From Blastocatellia bacterium (GTDB taxonomy: Bacteria; Acidobacteriota; Blastocatellia; Pyrinomonadales; Pyrinomonadaceae), in contig JAEUQK010000020.1 in NCBI GenBank assembly GCA_016789265.1, forward strand, positions 62,001 to 126,000: a stretch of DNA of 64,000 nt, given 5' to 3'. Below are positions 1 to 9,591 of the stretch, piece after piece. Below the pieces are notes generated by a model, which did not search any database, was not told the origin of the DNA, and saw nothing but the letters and a program-made list of their open reading frames with translations. The number at the start of each line of letters is the position of its first letter. Position 1 is the stretch's first letter. The translations under genes were made by a program, and so were the position numbers.

Positions 1-509
1 GCTCCGTTCTTGGAAAGTAGTCGGTAAGTTTCCTCGCCGCTGGATCGATAGCTTACCGCAACTACCAGTTTGTCCAGATTTCTGAAATTGCCCGTACCGG
101 CGTAAGCCGCTGAACGCTGGATCTGCTGTTTGACGACGAAATCGGGCATCTCTTCCACCGCTTCCAGTGTTTTCTTACGGGTCTTTTCTATAATTCCCGT
201 GACTTCCAATTCGGTCGGCAGTTTGACTGCAGCCGGGTTCTGTCGCCTCCGTTCAGCCTCTTCTAAAGCACGCTTGAGCTCGTCATCGTTGGCTCCTTTC
301 GATCTTGTAAGTCCGCGGATCCCATCCGTCACTACAAAATCTATCCCTCGGCGGCGGAGCGCATCTATCAGTTCGGCCTTTGTTGCTGGAGTCTTTTGAA
401 TCGCGTACAACATACGCACGTATTCGGCCTGAGTCAGCGGTTTTTCCTGCGCAAGTGCCGCAATGCAAAAAAAGGAAACGACCAAAAGATATCGAGCGAT
501 AAGTCTCAT
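1..509 (-). CDS. Hypothetical exported protein, 3' end outside window
   Basis: The frame is open from an ATG at 507-509 down to the window edge, giving 169 codons with no stop. The first 20 residues look like a signal peptide: a basic start (MRLIAR), a hydrophobic core, and an ALA-QE cleavage-like end. The mature part is charged. It holds an Arg/Glu-rich helix near residues 85-97 and an EEMPDFVVKQQIQR stretch that reads like a conserved block of acidobacterial secreted proteins of unknown role. I do not recognise a named domain. No neighbour hints at a function. Confidence 0.7.
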   Translation of the reverse strand, partial: MRLIARYLLVVSFFCIAALAQEKPLTQAEYVRMLYAIQKTPATKAELIDALRRRGIDFVVTDGIRGLTRSKGANDDELKRALEEAERRRQNPAAVKLPTELEVTGIIEKTRKKTLEAVEEMPDFVVKQQIQRSAAYAGTGNFRNLDKLVVAVSYRSSGEETYRLLSKNG

Positions 510-650
510 TGAAGTAGTAGATGCCAAATGACCGATAACTGTTGTAATTACACGGCCTGGATGGAAAAACACCGTGGAGCATGAAAGGAAAAAGCGGAGA
601 AAATGCCAATGCAAATCCTCCGCTAATCTAGTTTACGATAACCAACGAGC

Positions 651-1052
651 TTAGTTGACCCATTCCTCTTCGTAGTTAAGCTGCCAATGCCGCGTGACCC
701 ATGCCTGCGCGGCTTCCATCGCCGTTGTTTTCCACTTTTTCAGATTCTGAAGGATCGTGAGTGCTGCAAGCGGCTTACTAGGGTCACGTTCTACACGGAT
801 CACTTCTGTAGCTACTTCGATGATCGTCTTGTCGTCACCCAGGATCCGAAGCTTTACCTCAGCTCCGACCGGCGGGAGGACCTCGAGATTAACAAGTGCG
901 CTGTTTTCGCCCAGATTCTCCGTTGTTCCCTCGACTTTGACCTTTTTCCCGCTTTCCTCGTCTATCCAGCTTGCCTGCACCGGCATATTTGCCAGGATCC
1001 TGTGATGCAGCGGCGTCTTATATGATGATGTTGCGTATTCAATTTGTGCCAT
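651..1052 (-). CDS. PilZ-like domain protein
   Basis: This 133-aa protein has the size and layout of a single PilZ-type beta barrel. An N-terminal basic stretch (HHRILANMPVQASW) is followed by the turn ENLGENSALV, which resembles the D/NxSxxG element, then alternating beta strands up to about residue 100. PilZ domains bind cyclic di-GMP and often affect pili, motility or polysaccharide. Here the RxxxR motif is not clean, so nucleotide binding is uncertain. A Trp-rich C-terminal helix follows (KKWKTTAMEAAQAW). It lies alone between the partial exported protein and a long gap, with the pilus operon about 7 kb away. Confidence 0.5.
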   Translation of the reverse strand: MAQIEYATSSYKTPLHHRILANMPVQASWIDEESGKKVKVEGTTENLGENSALVNLEVLPPVGAEVKLRILGDDKTIIEVATEVIRVERDPSKPLAALTILQNLKKWKTTAMEAAQAWVTRHWQLNYEEEWVN

Positions 1053-1666
1053 ATCAAATTCCCCCTTTTTCGCTTCGCTTCCCCCTATTTTATCCCTTTT
1101 GTCGTAATTCCTGTTACAAAAAGAATCGTTACGTTAATGCATTATTACAAAAAAGTCAAGTTTCTTTCGCTGCCTTTATAAAACTTTACATTCTATCTCA
1201 GTTTTAGGCTCCTTGGCATACTTTTTATTCGATAAAATTCGGCATTTGGATGTTATTACATTATTGTTTGGATGTCCGCAGTGACCGTCCTCACTGAGCT
1301 GTCACGAATAATTCAACTTGTAACTCTGAATTAACCTACGCCTGCCATCATGCTAGATTCCAGGTTGATGGTAAGAACCCCTTTTCTTACTTGGGAACCC
1401 TATTTGCCTGAGACATATGGCCCTTAGATCTCTTTATTTGGCGAACAATTGGATCACTCTTGGTGAACCAAGCCGTTGGGGAATAAGTGTGTGCAAACAA
1501 TAGGCTTAACTGACAAGTCGGCTTTCGGCCCGCGCCGAACGGACCGACAGCAGATTTGCACATATCCGAAAAGCGGTACAAAAATCCAAAAATCGAGATT
1601 TTATGGCTAATTAAACAAGTTTATACAGGCATTATTTAACAATCTCACTAGAGGTCAAAAAAACAG
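1053..1666. other. Long AT-rich intergenic region before the TonB receptor
   Basis: These 614 bases hold no convincing gene. The first half (1060-1260) is AT-rich with long T and A runs. Around 1279-1296 CAGTGA and TCACTG form a 6-bp inverted repeat. The only open frame of note (1387-1581, minus) has no Shine-Dalgarno and unremarkable composition. The region probably carries promoters for the PilZ-like gene (minus) and the receptor (plus), but I cannot pick out clear -35/-10 pairs. Confidence 0.5.
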
Positions 1667-4600
1667 ATGAGTAAATTTCTTAATCTCAGATCGATCGCTC
1701 TTGTGGCGTTAATTTGTACCGTATATGTGATCGGTGCAATTGCGCAGGCGGGAACTGGCGGAATTGCCGTCACCGTTTCTGACGCGGCCGGCGCGGTCGT
1801 TCCGAACGCCACGGTCACGTTGACAAACAAAGCGACCAACCAAACGCAGACTGCGACCACCAGCGGCGCAGGTCTTTACAATTTTGTTTCGCTGCAGCCG
1901 GGAAGCTATACGCTCAAGGCATCGGCCGGCAGCTTTGCGCCGCAGACGCTGAACATTGAAGTTCAGGTCGGCCGAGTCACGGACGCTAACTTCACGCTTG
2001 GTGCGGGCGACGTTGCAGCCGAAGTGACTGTCACGGCTGAAGGCGTTCAGACCACACAAAGCAATTCCGACGCTGTCATTAGTGAAGCCGCTATAAGCAA
2101 TTTGCCTATCAACGGCCGACGCTTTCAGGACTTTGCTACCTTGACGCCGACCGCACAGGTTGACCCTTCGCGCGGCCAGATCTCGCTGTCGGGCCAACGC
2201 GGAATCAACGGCAACGTGAACGTTGACGGCGTGGACTTTAACCAGCCTTTCTTTGGCGGCATCCGAGGCGGCGAACGTTCGAACTCATCGTTCACTATTC
2301 CTCAGGAGTCGATCAAGGAATTTAACGTCGTCGCCGCAGGCTACAACGCCGAATTTGGCCGATCGACCGGCGGCGTGATCAACGTCGTGACCAAGAGCGG
2401 CTCAAACCAGCTTCGCGGTTCGGTCTTCTATCAGATCCGACCACAAGACCTGGCTCGCGGCCACTCGTTTGCAGACGCCCTTAAGGAACAGAGCCTGGGG
2501 CCACGCGGACTCGATGCTACCCTTGCCCCGACACTCCATCAGTTCGGCGGATCCATTGGCGGACCTATCGTTAAGGACAAGCTTTTCTATTTCGGAACCT
2601 ACGAGCAGCAGCGGTTCCGTGCACCTCGTCAGGTCCTGTACCCAAATATTTCAGGTTTAACGCCAACGGCAAGGCAAACGGAAGTATTTAACTTCTATAA
2701 ATCCCAGGAAACCCCGTTCCAGCAGACGAACGATGCATACGCGGCTTTGGGCAAGATCGATTGGCAGATCAACAATTCTAACCGCTTCAACACGCGTTTC
2801 AATTGGAGCCGCAACAAGGCTCTGAATGGCGTTTCGACCGGTGAAACCTCTTTCGACCCGACAACAAACCGTGCCTTAGGTACAAATGGAACTGAGAACG
2901 ACAAGAACTGGTCGAGCGTTAGCCAGTTGGTCAGTAATTTCAGCTCGTCGCTGTTCAACGACCTGCGTGTTCAGTACGCCCGCGAGGAGCGGCCGCGCGA
3001 TGCGAACGAGCTTTCTCCGAACGTATTTACCGGCATCGGCGAGTTTGGTACCCGAAATTTCCTTCCGACAACTCAATTCGATACCCGACTACAGTTCGCA
3101 GACTCTGCAACTATGATCGCCGGTGACCACACGATCAAGTTCGGCGGTGAATATAGCCGTATATTCGCTTCCCAGATCTTCGGCTTCGGTCAGACCGGCG
3201 AATACAGCTTGAGCATCGGTTCGACTTCGTCGGGAATACAAAACACACTCGATCAAATGTCGAATACTCGAGTCGGCACATTTTTGGGCAGGTTCGACAC
3301 GACGAGCGCGATCTATAGACAGCAGATCGGCAATCTTCAAGCCGATATCAAGGTTCAAGAGCTAGCTTTCTTCGGTCAGGATTCATGGCGCATCACGCCT
3401 AACTTCTCGCTGAACTATGGTCTGCGAGCCGAGCAGCAGTACAATCCCAATCCGGAAGTAAGCAATACCGACCTGGTAAATCTTGTTCGAAATGCTTCCT
3501 TCCCGCTTGCCGGCGGACGCGGTATCGATCCAACACAGATCCCGGACAGCGGCTGGCAGTGGGGCCCGCGTCTTGGTTTTGCCTGGGACCCGACGGGCGA
3601 CGGCAAGACCGTTATTCGCGGATTCGGCGGCGTCTATTATGCACGCACACCGCTTCTTTTGCTCGCGGACTCGGTCAACAACTATCGCCTTCCGCCCGGA
3701 AACGTACGTGCGATTCTTGGCAGCGGCGGCGTTTCCTTTAACCAGACAGCGTTCAACACGTTCCTGAACACGCCGGCGGCCGCACAGTACATCGCTATCA
3801 CGGGCTGTGTGCCGAATCAGACCCCGGTCAATCCCGCCTGTGTCGCGAACACGATCTATCGGCAGTTCGCGATCCTGGGGATCAATTTGAATAACGCCGC
3901 GATCGGAAGTCTTCCGACGTTGACCCCGGCGCAGGTTCAGCAGATCGGTTCGGCGATCAGCTCGTCGTTCAACCCGAACATCATCAACGGTATTCAGGTG
4001 ACGAGCCACGATCCTAATTTCAAGAATCCGGAATCGGTACAATTTGGTGTCGGAGCCGAACGCGAGTTCGCACGTAATTTCGTGATCGGTATCGACTATG
4101 CGCAGGTAAGGACGAACTTCCTTCAGAAGAACGTCGATTATAACCTGCCCGCTCCGGTCTTCGACGCAAGCGATCCGGCGGGTCGGCCTTTGATCGGCAT
4201 CACACGTCCTCAGGCGCTTCCGGCAGCCACTTCATGGACCAATCGTACGCGTCCTATTTCGACGCTGAGCAGCGTTCAGGTTCGTGAATCTTCGGGCCGT
4301 TCGTTCTTCCAGTCGCTGACCTTCCGCACGCGCCTGTCAAGGAGCTGGGGATTGATCAACGCCTACTACACGCTGTCCAGAAACCTTTCTGACGACGACA
4401 ACGAACGTGATTCCGGCGGTGTTCTTTACACCAATCCCTATAACCGCCGTGCGGAATTCGGACCGTCGCGTCTTGACCGTACACACCAGTTCGTGGCGAA
4501 TCCTGTATTCTTCCTGCCCTACGGTTTCGAAGTCTCCAGTGCGGTTCGTCTGCGTTCCGGCCAACCGTTCAATACGACGGTCGGAAGTGATATGAACGGC

Positions 4601-4987
4601 GACGGACTCAACAACGATCGTCCTTACCTTGTACCCGGAGTCGAACTTCCGAGAAACTACTTCCGCAACCGGAATGTTTTCGACATCGATCTCCGCGTTC
4701 AAAAGGGCTTCAACTTTGACGAGAAGAAGCGGCTGATATTCTTCACCGAGTTCTTCAATATCTTCAATATGTCGAACACGCAGTATGGCGGCGGTCAGAC
4801 CAACTACTGCAGCACCTCGACGGAAGCCGGCCGTATCCGATGCGGACTTGATGGCATCACAAACATCAACTTTGCTCAGGTTAGACAGCAGAATTCCGCG
4901 AGTTCGACGTTTGAGAAGATCATCATCTCGAACAATCCGGGAAGCCAGGTGTTCCAGATGCAGCTCGGAGCCAGGTTCCAGTTCTAA
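1667..4987 (+). CDS. TonB-dependent receptor, Oar-like, with CarboxypepD-regulatory-like domain
   Basis: An 1106-aa outer-membrane protein. Residues 1-27 are a signal peptide (ends AIAQA). Residues about 29-110 form a carboxypeptidase-regulatory-like beta-sandwich (AGAVVPNATVTLTN, LQPGSYTLKA). A plug domain follows (about 115-245, with INGRRFQDF, NVDGVDFNQPFFGG and GGVINVVTKSGSN). The rest is a large beta barrel ending in the outer-membrane signature LGARFQF with terminal Phe. Acidobacteria carry many such receptors, thought to import large or insoluble glycans or peptides; the substrate here is unknown. AGAGG about 12 nt before the ATG may serve as Shine-Dalgarno. The gene is a single unit closed by the hairpin at 5013. 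Confidence 0.93.
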   Translation: MSKFLNLRSIALVALICTVYVIGAIAQAGTGGIAVTVSDAAGAVVPNATVTLTNKATNQTQTATTSGAGLYNFVSLQPGSYTLKASAGSFAPQTLNIEVQVGRVTDANFTLGAGDVAAEVTVTAEGVQTTQSNSDAVISEAAISNLPINGRRFQDFATLTPTAQVDPSRGQISLSGQRGINGNVNVDGVDFNQPFFGGIRGGERSNSSFTIPQESIKEFNVVAAGYNAEFGRSTGGVINVVTKSGSNQLRGSVFYQIRPQDLARGHSFADALKEQSLGPRGLDATLAPTLHQFGGSIGGPIVKDKLFYFGTYEQQRFRAPRQVLYPNISGLTPTARQTEVFNFYKSQETPFQQTNDAYAALGKIDWQINNSNRFNTRFNWSRNKALNGVSTGETSFDPTTNRALGTNGTENDKNWSSVSQLVSNFSSSLFNDLRVQYAREERPRDANELSPNVFTGIGEFGTRNFLPTTQFDTRLQFADSATMIAGDHTIKFGGEYSRIFASQIFGFGQTGEYSLSIGSTSSGIQNTLDQMSNTRVGTFLGRFDTTSAIYRQQIGNLQADIKVQELAFFGQDSWRITPNFSLNYGLRAEQQYNPNPEVSNTDLVNLVRNASFPLAGGRGIDPTQIPDSGWQWGPRLGFAWDPTGDGKTVIRGFGGVYYARTPLLLLADSVNNYRLPPGNVRAILGSGGVSFNQTAFNTFLNTPAAAQYIAITGCVPNQTPVNPACVANTIYRQFAILGINLNNAAIGSLPTLTPAQVQQIGSAISSSFNPNIINGIQVTSHDPNFKNPESVQFGVGAEREFARNFVIGIDYAQVRTNFLQKNVDYNLPAPVFDASDPAGRPLIGITRPQALPAATSWTNRTRPISTLSSVQVRESSGRSFFQSLTFRTRLSRSWGLINAYYTLSRNLSDDDNERDSGGVLYTNPYNRRAEFGPSRLDRTHQFVANPVFFLPYGFEVSSAVRLRSGQPFNTTVGSDMNGDGLNNDRPYLVPGVELPRNYFRNRNVFDIDLRVQKGFNFDEKKRLIFFTEFFNIFNMSNTQYGGGQTNYCSTSTEAGRIRCGLDGITNINFAQVRQQNSASSTFEKIIISNNPGSQVFQMQLGARFQF

Positions 4988-5012
4988 TTCATTTCTCGAT
5001 CTTGAGAAACTC

Positions 5013-5047
5013 AGGCACGTGTGCATTGCATGCGTGCCTTTTTCTTT
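5013..5047 (+). terminator. Intrinsic terminator of the TonB receptor gene
   Basis: AGGCACG (5013-5019) pairs exactly with CGTGCCT (5033-5039). The inner bases extend the stem to 12 bp with two G-U pairs around a 3-nt loop. A TTTTTC tract follows at once. Confidence 0.88.
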
Positions 5048-5099
5048 CCGGGCGGCCGTAAGGAAAATCGGTCCAATTTGATATCATCGAACCGTTCAA

Positions 5100-6200
5100 A
5101 TGCGTATTTTGCATGTTTCATCTTCGCGGACGTTCGGCGGCGGCGAACGCCACGTCGTCGATCTTTGCCGCGGTTTACAGCAACGCGGACATGATGTCTT
5201 TGCCGCGCTGCGGCCGACCAACGAATGGCAGCACCGGCTGTCATTCCTGCCGCCGGAGCGGATAATGCATGTTTCCATAAGAAATTCGTTCGGGGTTTTG
5301 AGTTCTATGCGTGTTGCCGAATTCGTTAACCAGAACGAAATAGATATCGTTCATGCGCACGTTGCAAGGGACTACATACCCACCAGCATCGCGTGCCTTG
5401 CAGCAAAGTCCGCAAAGTTCGTTTTGACCCGTCACGTTCTGTTTCCGTTAAAGCCATTTAATCGATTTGCGCTGAAGAATCTTTCGAGAGCAATAGGCGT
5501 TTCCGAAACGGTCGGCGAGGGACTTCGAAAGGTCTTTCCTCCGTCAAAGGTCGCGGTGATCGAGAACGGACTTGATGTCAATAGCCTGACCGATGAAGCT
5601 AAGACTGCCCTGCGGCGGGAGTTTCGAAACTTTCACAATGTCCCTCAAGGCGCGCAAGTTGTTGGCGCCTTAGGCGAGCTGAAGGAGCTTAAGGGACAGC
5701 GCGATCTCGTTCTTGCGGCAAACGAGATCGCCAAGACACACCCCGAATGCTGTTTCATTATCGTCGGCAAGGACAATTCGGGTGACCGTGCGTTTCGGCG
5801 CGAACTGAGGCGGATGGTAAGAGTGTTCGGGTTGGAGGATCGATTCCTTTGGCTCGATTGGCTTGACGACACCGACTCGTTTTTCGCAGGCATAGATATT
5901 TTCGTGTCACCGTCACATACTGAGAGCTTTGGGCTGTCGCTGCTCGAAGCAATGGCCCAAGGTAAACCGGTCGTCGCTACCGCAACCGAAGGCTCGAAAC
6001 TCTTGCTGGGACAGGAGGCCGATCTCGCAAAGATAAACGAACCGGTCGAACTTGCCCAGCGGATCACCTGGTTTCTCGAAGATCAGGCTGCATGTAAAGA
6101 AAGTGGTGAACGAAACAAGCGTACCGCCGCGGAAAAGTATCCCCTTTCCCGAATGGTCGATGCGACGGAAAAGCTGTACCGCGAGATACTCGGTAAATAA
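5100..6200 (+). CDS. Glycosyltransferase family 4 (GT-B fold)
   Basis: The 366-aa protein has the two Rossmann-like halves of a GT4 enzyme, which transfers a sugar from a nucleotide-sugar donor with retention. The acceptor-side half starts with MRILHVSSS and the glycine loop FGGGERH (12-18). IENGLD near 155 marks the domain junction. The donor half has GALGELKELKGQ near 190 and the E-x7-E signature in SHTESFGLSLLEAM followed by GKPVVAT. No signal peptide or membrane helix is seen, so it is cytosolic or membrane-peripheral. It is followed after 58 bases by the debranching enzyme. The acceptor cannot be told from sequence; glycogen, trehalose-like glycans or lipopolysaccharide are all possible. 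Confidence 0.88.
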   Translation: MRILHVSSSRTFGGGERHVVDLCRGLQQRGHDVFAALRPTNEWQHRLSFLPPERIMHVSIRNSFGVLSSMRVAEFVNQNEIDIVHAHVARDYIPTSIACLAAKSAKFVLTRHVLFPLKPFNRFALKNLSRAIGVSETVGEGLRKVFPPSKVAVIENGLDVNSLTDEAKTALRREFRNFHNVPQGAQVVGALGELKELKGQRDLVLAANEIAKTHPECCFIIVGKDNSGDRAFRRELRRMVRVFGLEDRFLWLDWLDDTDSFFAGIDIFVSPSHTESFGLSLLEAMAQGKPVVATATEGSKLLLGQEADLAKINEPVELAQRITWFLEDQAACKESGERNKRTAAEKYPLSRMVDATEKLYREILGK

Positions 6201-6258
6201 TGGCCCGGCACTTAGCCGAGCGGAATAAGGCAAAGATGACAGGTGATATGTTCAGCAG

Positions 6259-8205
6259 ATGATCGAATTCGGAAAAGACATTTGCACTTCTTACGAAGAA
6301 GCGACGAGCCGCGAGTGGCTCGAGACCAACGGTATCGGAGGATTCGCGTCCGGCACTATCTCGGGTGCGAACACGCGACGGTATCATGGCCTTTTGACGG
6401 CCGCGACCAAACCGCCGCTCGGACGCATTACGATGCTCTCGAAGATCGAAGAAACGGTTACGATCGACGGCGAGGAATTCGAGCTATCCGCGAATCAATA
6501 TCCAGGCGCGGTCTCACCGCGCGGTTACCGATATCTCAACTCGTTTCGCCTCGATCCGTTTCCGACCTGGACTTACTCGCTTGGCAAAGTCGATATCGAA
6601 AAACGTATCTTCATGGTGAACGGCCAAAACGCCACGATCGTCCAGTATTCCGTCCGTTCAAAAACGCGTTTCAAGAAACCAGCCATCTCGTTGACCGTTC
6701 GGCCGATGCTGTCTTTCGTCGACTATCATCAACTCCAGCATCAGACCGATAGCTTTAACACCGATCTTACGATCAGCGATGGCTTGGTCGAGATAAGGCC
6801 AGACGCCGAAATGCCGCCGCTCTGGTTTTCGCACAATGGAGTTGAGGTCGAAAGGACCGGTTATTGGTACAGGAATTTCGAATATGCGATAGAACAGGAG
6901 CGGGGCTTCGATTTTAAGGAGGATCTTTTCCAACCGTTTGAGATCTCTTTCGATCTCGGTAACGCTGGTTCGATCGTCATATCGACGGAATCGAGAATTA
7001 GTGCTTCCGAGGCAGCCGGACTTGAAAGATCGGAGATCAAGCTGCGTAAGGCGCTGGTAAAAAGGGCTTCGGCAAAAAGCGCGTTTACGAAACAGCTGGT
7101 GCTCGCCGCGGATCAGTTCATCGTGAAGCGGGGCGAAGGGCATACGGTGATCGCGGGCTATCCCTGGTTTTCGGATTGGGGCCGCGACACGATGATCGCG
7201 CTGCCGGGTCTGACACTTTCAACGGGCCGTCCCGAGATCGCGCGAGATATCCTACTCGAATTTGCGCGCAATGTGTCGCAGGGAATGCTTCCGAACCGGT
7301 TTCCCGACGCCGGCGACGAGGCCGAGTACAACACGGTTGACGCGACGCTGTGGTTCTTTGAAGCGGTCAGGGCATATGTTGAGGAAACCGGAGACCTGAA
7401 ATTCGTTCGGCAAGATCTTTATGAGGTGATGGCGGATATCCTTGCCTGGCACCTTCGGGGAACGCGGTATGGCATTCATGTCGATACTGATGGCTTGTTA
7501 TATGCCGGCGAGCCCGGAGTCCAGCTGACCTGGATGGACGCTAAGGTCGGTGATCAAGTCATCACGCCGCGGACCGGAAAGCCGGTCGAGATACAGGCGC
7601 TATGGTATAACGCACTGAGGATCATGGAGGACTTCGCCCATCATTTCGGTGATGAGGAAGATAAGTCACGATACGATTCGATGGCCGACCTTGCCAAACT
7701 CAGTTTCAACGGTGCTTTCTGGAATAATGAGGAAGGCTGCCTGTATGACGTTGTTGAGAACGGACCGCGAGACGGTTCGGTTCGGCCCAATCAGATCTTT
7801 GCGGTATCGCTGCCGTATACGATGCTTGACGAAGAGAGGGCGAAGGGCGTTGTCGACAAGGTCGAAGCCGAATTATTGACTCCATTCGGGCTGCGGTCGC
7901 TGTCGCCGAGAGATCCGAAGTATATTCCGATATATATCGGATCGCCGATGGATCGCGATTCGGCCTATCATCAGGGCACGGTTTGGGCTTGGCTGATCGG
8001 CGGGTTTGTCGATGCATATAGAAAGGTCTATCCGGACCGAGAGGATCGGGTGGCAGAGATCTTATCGGGCTTTGAGCGACATTTGTACGAAGCAGGTGTC
8101 GGACAGATCTCCGAGATATTCGACGCGGAGCCGCCGCATTCACCGAGAGGCTGCCCGGCGCAGGCTTGGAGCGTTGCCGAGGTTCTTCGGGTGATGCCCA
8201 AGTAA
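6259..8205 (+). CDS. Glycogen-debranching enzyme, amylo-alpha-1,6-glucosidase (GH133-like)
   Basis: The 648-aa protein matches the archaeal/bacterial GDE type. The N-terminal beta-rich domain (about 1-270) starts with WLETNGIGGFASGT and NTRRYHGLL. The (alpha/alpha)6 catalytic domain (about 280-648) has AGYPWFSDWGRDTMI, NRFPDAGDEAEYNTVDAT and the C-terminal CPAQAWSVAEVLR, all signatures of this family. It removes alpha-1,6 branch points from glycogen. AGGTGATA lies before the ATG. With the upstream glycosyltransferase it may form a small storage-glucan unit. No signal peptide is present, fitting a cytosolic enzyme. Confidence 0.92.
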   Translation: MIEFGKDICTSYEEATSREWLETNGIGGFASGTISGANTRRYHGLLTAATKPPLGRITMLSKIEETVTIDGEEFELSANQYPGAVSPRGYRYLNSFRLDPFPTWTYSLGKVDIEKRIFMVNGQNATIVQYSVRSKTRFKKPAISLTVRPMLSFVDYHQLQHQTDSFNTDLTISDGLVEIRPDAEMPPLWFSHNGVEVERTGYWYRNFEYAIEQERGFDFKEDLFQPFEISFDLGNAGSIVISTESRISASEAAGLERSEIKLRKALVKRASAKSAFTKQLVLAADQFIVKRGEGHTVIAGYPWFSDWGRDTMIALPGLTLSTGRPEIARDILLEFARNVSQGMLPNRFPDAGDEAEYNTVDATLWFFEAVRAYVEETGDLKFVRQDLYEVMADILAWHLRGTRYGIHVDTDGLLYAGEPGVQLTWMDAKVGDQVITPRTGKPVEIQALWYNALRIMEDFAHHFGDEEDKSRYDSMADLAKLSFNGAFWNNEEGCLYDVVENGPRDGSVRPNQIFAVSLPYTMLDEERAKGVVDKVEAELLTPFGLRSLSPRDPKYIPIYIGSPMDRDSAYHQGTVWAWLIGGFVDAYRKVYPDREDRVAEILSGFERHLYEAGVGQISEIFDAEPPHSPRGCPAQAWSVAEVLRVMPK

Positions 8206-8234
8206 CTGTTCAGGTACACTTCGAAACAAGAAAA

Positions 8235-8260
8235 AGGCGGCCTCCGTAAAGAAGCCGCCT
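8235..8260 (-). terminator. Intrinsic terminator of the pil operon
   Basis: AGGCGGC (8235-8241) pairs with GCCGCCT (8254-8260). On the minus strand the stem is followed by TTTTTCTTG, a good U tail for pilC transcripts. On the plus strand the tail is poor, so it acts mainly on pilC. Confidence 0.82.
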
Positions 8261-8299
8261 GTTGCACGGGAAAAGGGAGAAACTTAGACCTCTGACTTT

Positions 8300-9535
8300 T
8301 TACTTTCCGCCCGGGCTTGCGAGTTTGCCGATGAGCGTGAAGAGCGGAAGGTACATGGAGATAACGATGCCGCCGATGGTGACACCGAGAAAAGCAATAA
8401 GTACCGGTTCGATCATTGCAAGAAGGTCGGCGATAGCGGTATCGACCTCTTCTTCGTAGAAGTCGGCGATCTTGCCGAGCATTGCATCCAGAGCACCGGT
8501 CTGTTCACCGACGCCGATCATCTGTCCGACCATGTGCGGAAAGACCTTGGTCGCCTTTAACGGTTCGACGAAGTTTTCACCGCGTTCGACGCCCGCACGG
8601 ACCTTCAAGATAGCGTCTTCGATCACGACGTTTCCAGCCGTTTTGGCTGTAATGTCGAGCGATTGGAGAATAGGTACACCCGAGGATAACAGTGTCGAGA
8701 GAATTCGCGAGAATCGCGCGACCGCGATCTTGCGAAGTATCGCACCGAAGATCGGAAGTTTGAGTAGAAGCGAATCGATCTGCCAACGGCCCTTTTCGGT
8801 CTTGTAGTAATAGCTTATCCCGACGGTCGCGCTGATCAGGAACGCCAACAGTCCAAGACCGCCCCAACCGGCAAGGAAGTTACTGATGCCCATGACAATT
8901 CGCGTAGGCAGCGGGAGAGCTTCGCCGGGCCCGAGCAAGCCAATGAAGATCTGCTCGAACTGCGGAATAACGACGATCATGATGACCGCGATCGCTCCGA
9001 TGGCGACGGCAATAACTGCCGCCGGATAGATCGAAGCGGAAACAATGCTGCGTTTCAATTTCACGACCTTTTCGATCAACGTCGCGAGACGCTGAAGAAT
9101 TAGATCGAGCACACCGCCCGTTTCACCGGCCTCGACCATGTGCGTGTAGAGCGAGTCGAATACCTTCGGATGTTTTTCTAGAGCCGCGAAAAGCGTCGTT
9201 CCTTCCTCGACATTTTGCCGAACCTGACGCAGCACGTCCTTGAAGAACGGGTTCTGCTGTTGTTCGGCGAGAATGTCCAGACACTGAACAAGCGGCAGAC
9301 CGGCATCGATCATCACCGAGAACTGACGCGTAAAGACGGCAAGCTCTTTTGCACCGACCTTTTTTCTGCGGCCAAGTTTTGGGATGGACACGACGTTGCC
9401 TTTCTCGGTCGCCTGCGTCATCGTGATCTGCTCACGGCGAAGCAGGCCGCGGAGTTCGTCCTGGCTGGCTGCCTCGCGTTCACCGGAAACGAGCTCGTTC
9501 AGGCGATTTCTTCCTTTGAAAACAAATGTTGGCAT
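8300..9535 (-). CDS. pilC: Type IV pilus inner-membrane platform protein PilC (GspF family)
   Basis: A 411-aa polytopic protein of the T2SSF family, the inner-membrane platform on which the PilB and PilT motors act. Residues 1-65 form the cytosolic N-terminal part. Two repeated T2SSF domains follow at about 75-195 and 278-400, each with the FTRQFSVMIDAGLPLVQ / RILSTLLSSGVPILQ pattern and a conserved Gly-Glu-x-(T/S)-Gly turn (GETGG, GEQTG). Hydrophobic helices sit near 170-195, 225-245 and at the C-terminus. It is the last gene of the pil cluster, 56 bases after pilT, and is closed by the hairpin at 8235. Confidence 0.93.
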   Translation of the reverse strand: MPTFVFKGRNRLNELVSGEREAASQDELRGLLRREQITMTQATEKGNVVSIPKLGRRKKVGAKELAVFTRQFSVMIDAGLPLVQCLDILAEQQQNPFFKDVLRQVRQNVEEGTTLFAALEKHPKVFDSLYTHMVEAGETGGVLDLILQRLATLIEKVVKLKRSIVSASIYPAAVIAVAIGAIAVIMIVVIPQFEQIFIGLLGPGEALPLPTRIVMGISNFLAGWGGLGLLAFLISATVGISYYYKTEKGRWQIDSLLLKLPIFGAILRKIAVARFSRILSTLLSSGVPILQSLDITAKTAGNVVIEDAILKVRAGVERGENFVEPLKATKVFPHMVGQMIGVGEQTGALDAMLGKIADFYEEEVDTAIADLLAMIEPVLIAFLGVTIGGIVISMYLPLFTLIGKLASPGGK

Positions 9536-9591
9536 TGCTTTTTCTAGCTCCTTTTCATTCGGAAAGCCGAAGGTTTCGGCAAAAAATCTAG

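Noticed and set aside
1387-1581. 64-codon minus-strand frame in the 1053-1666 gap
   Set aside because: No ribosome site and no recognisable pattern.
3383-4042. 219-codon minus-strand frame inside the TonB receptor
   Set aside because: Antisense shadow, Arg-rich low-sense composition, no ribosome site.
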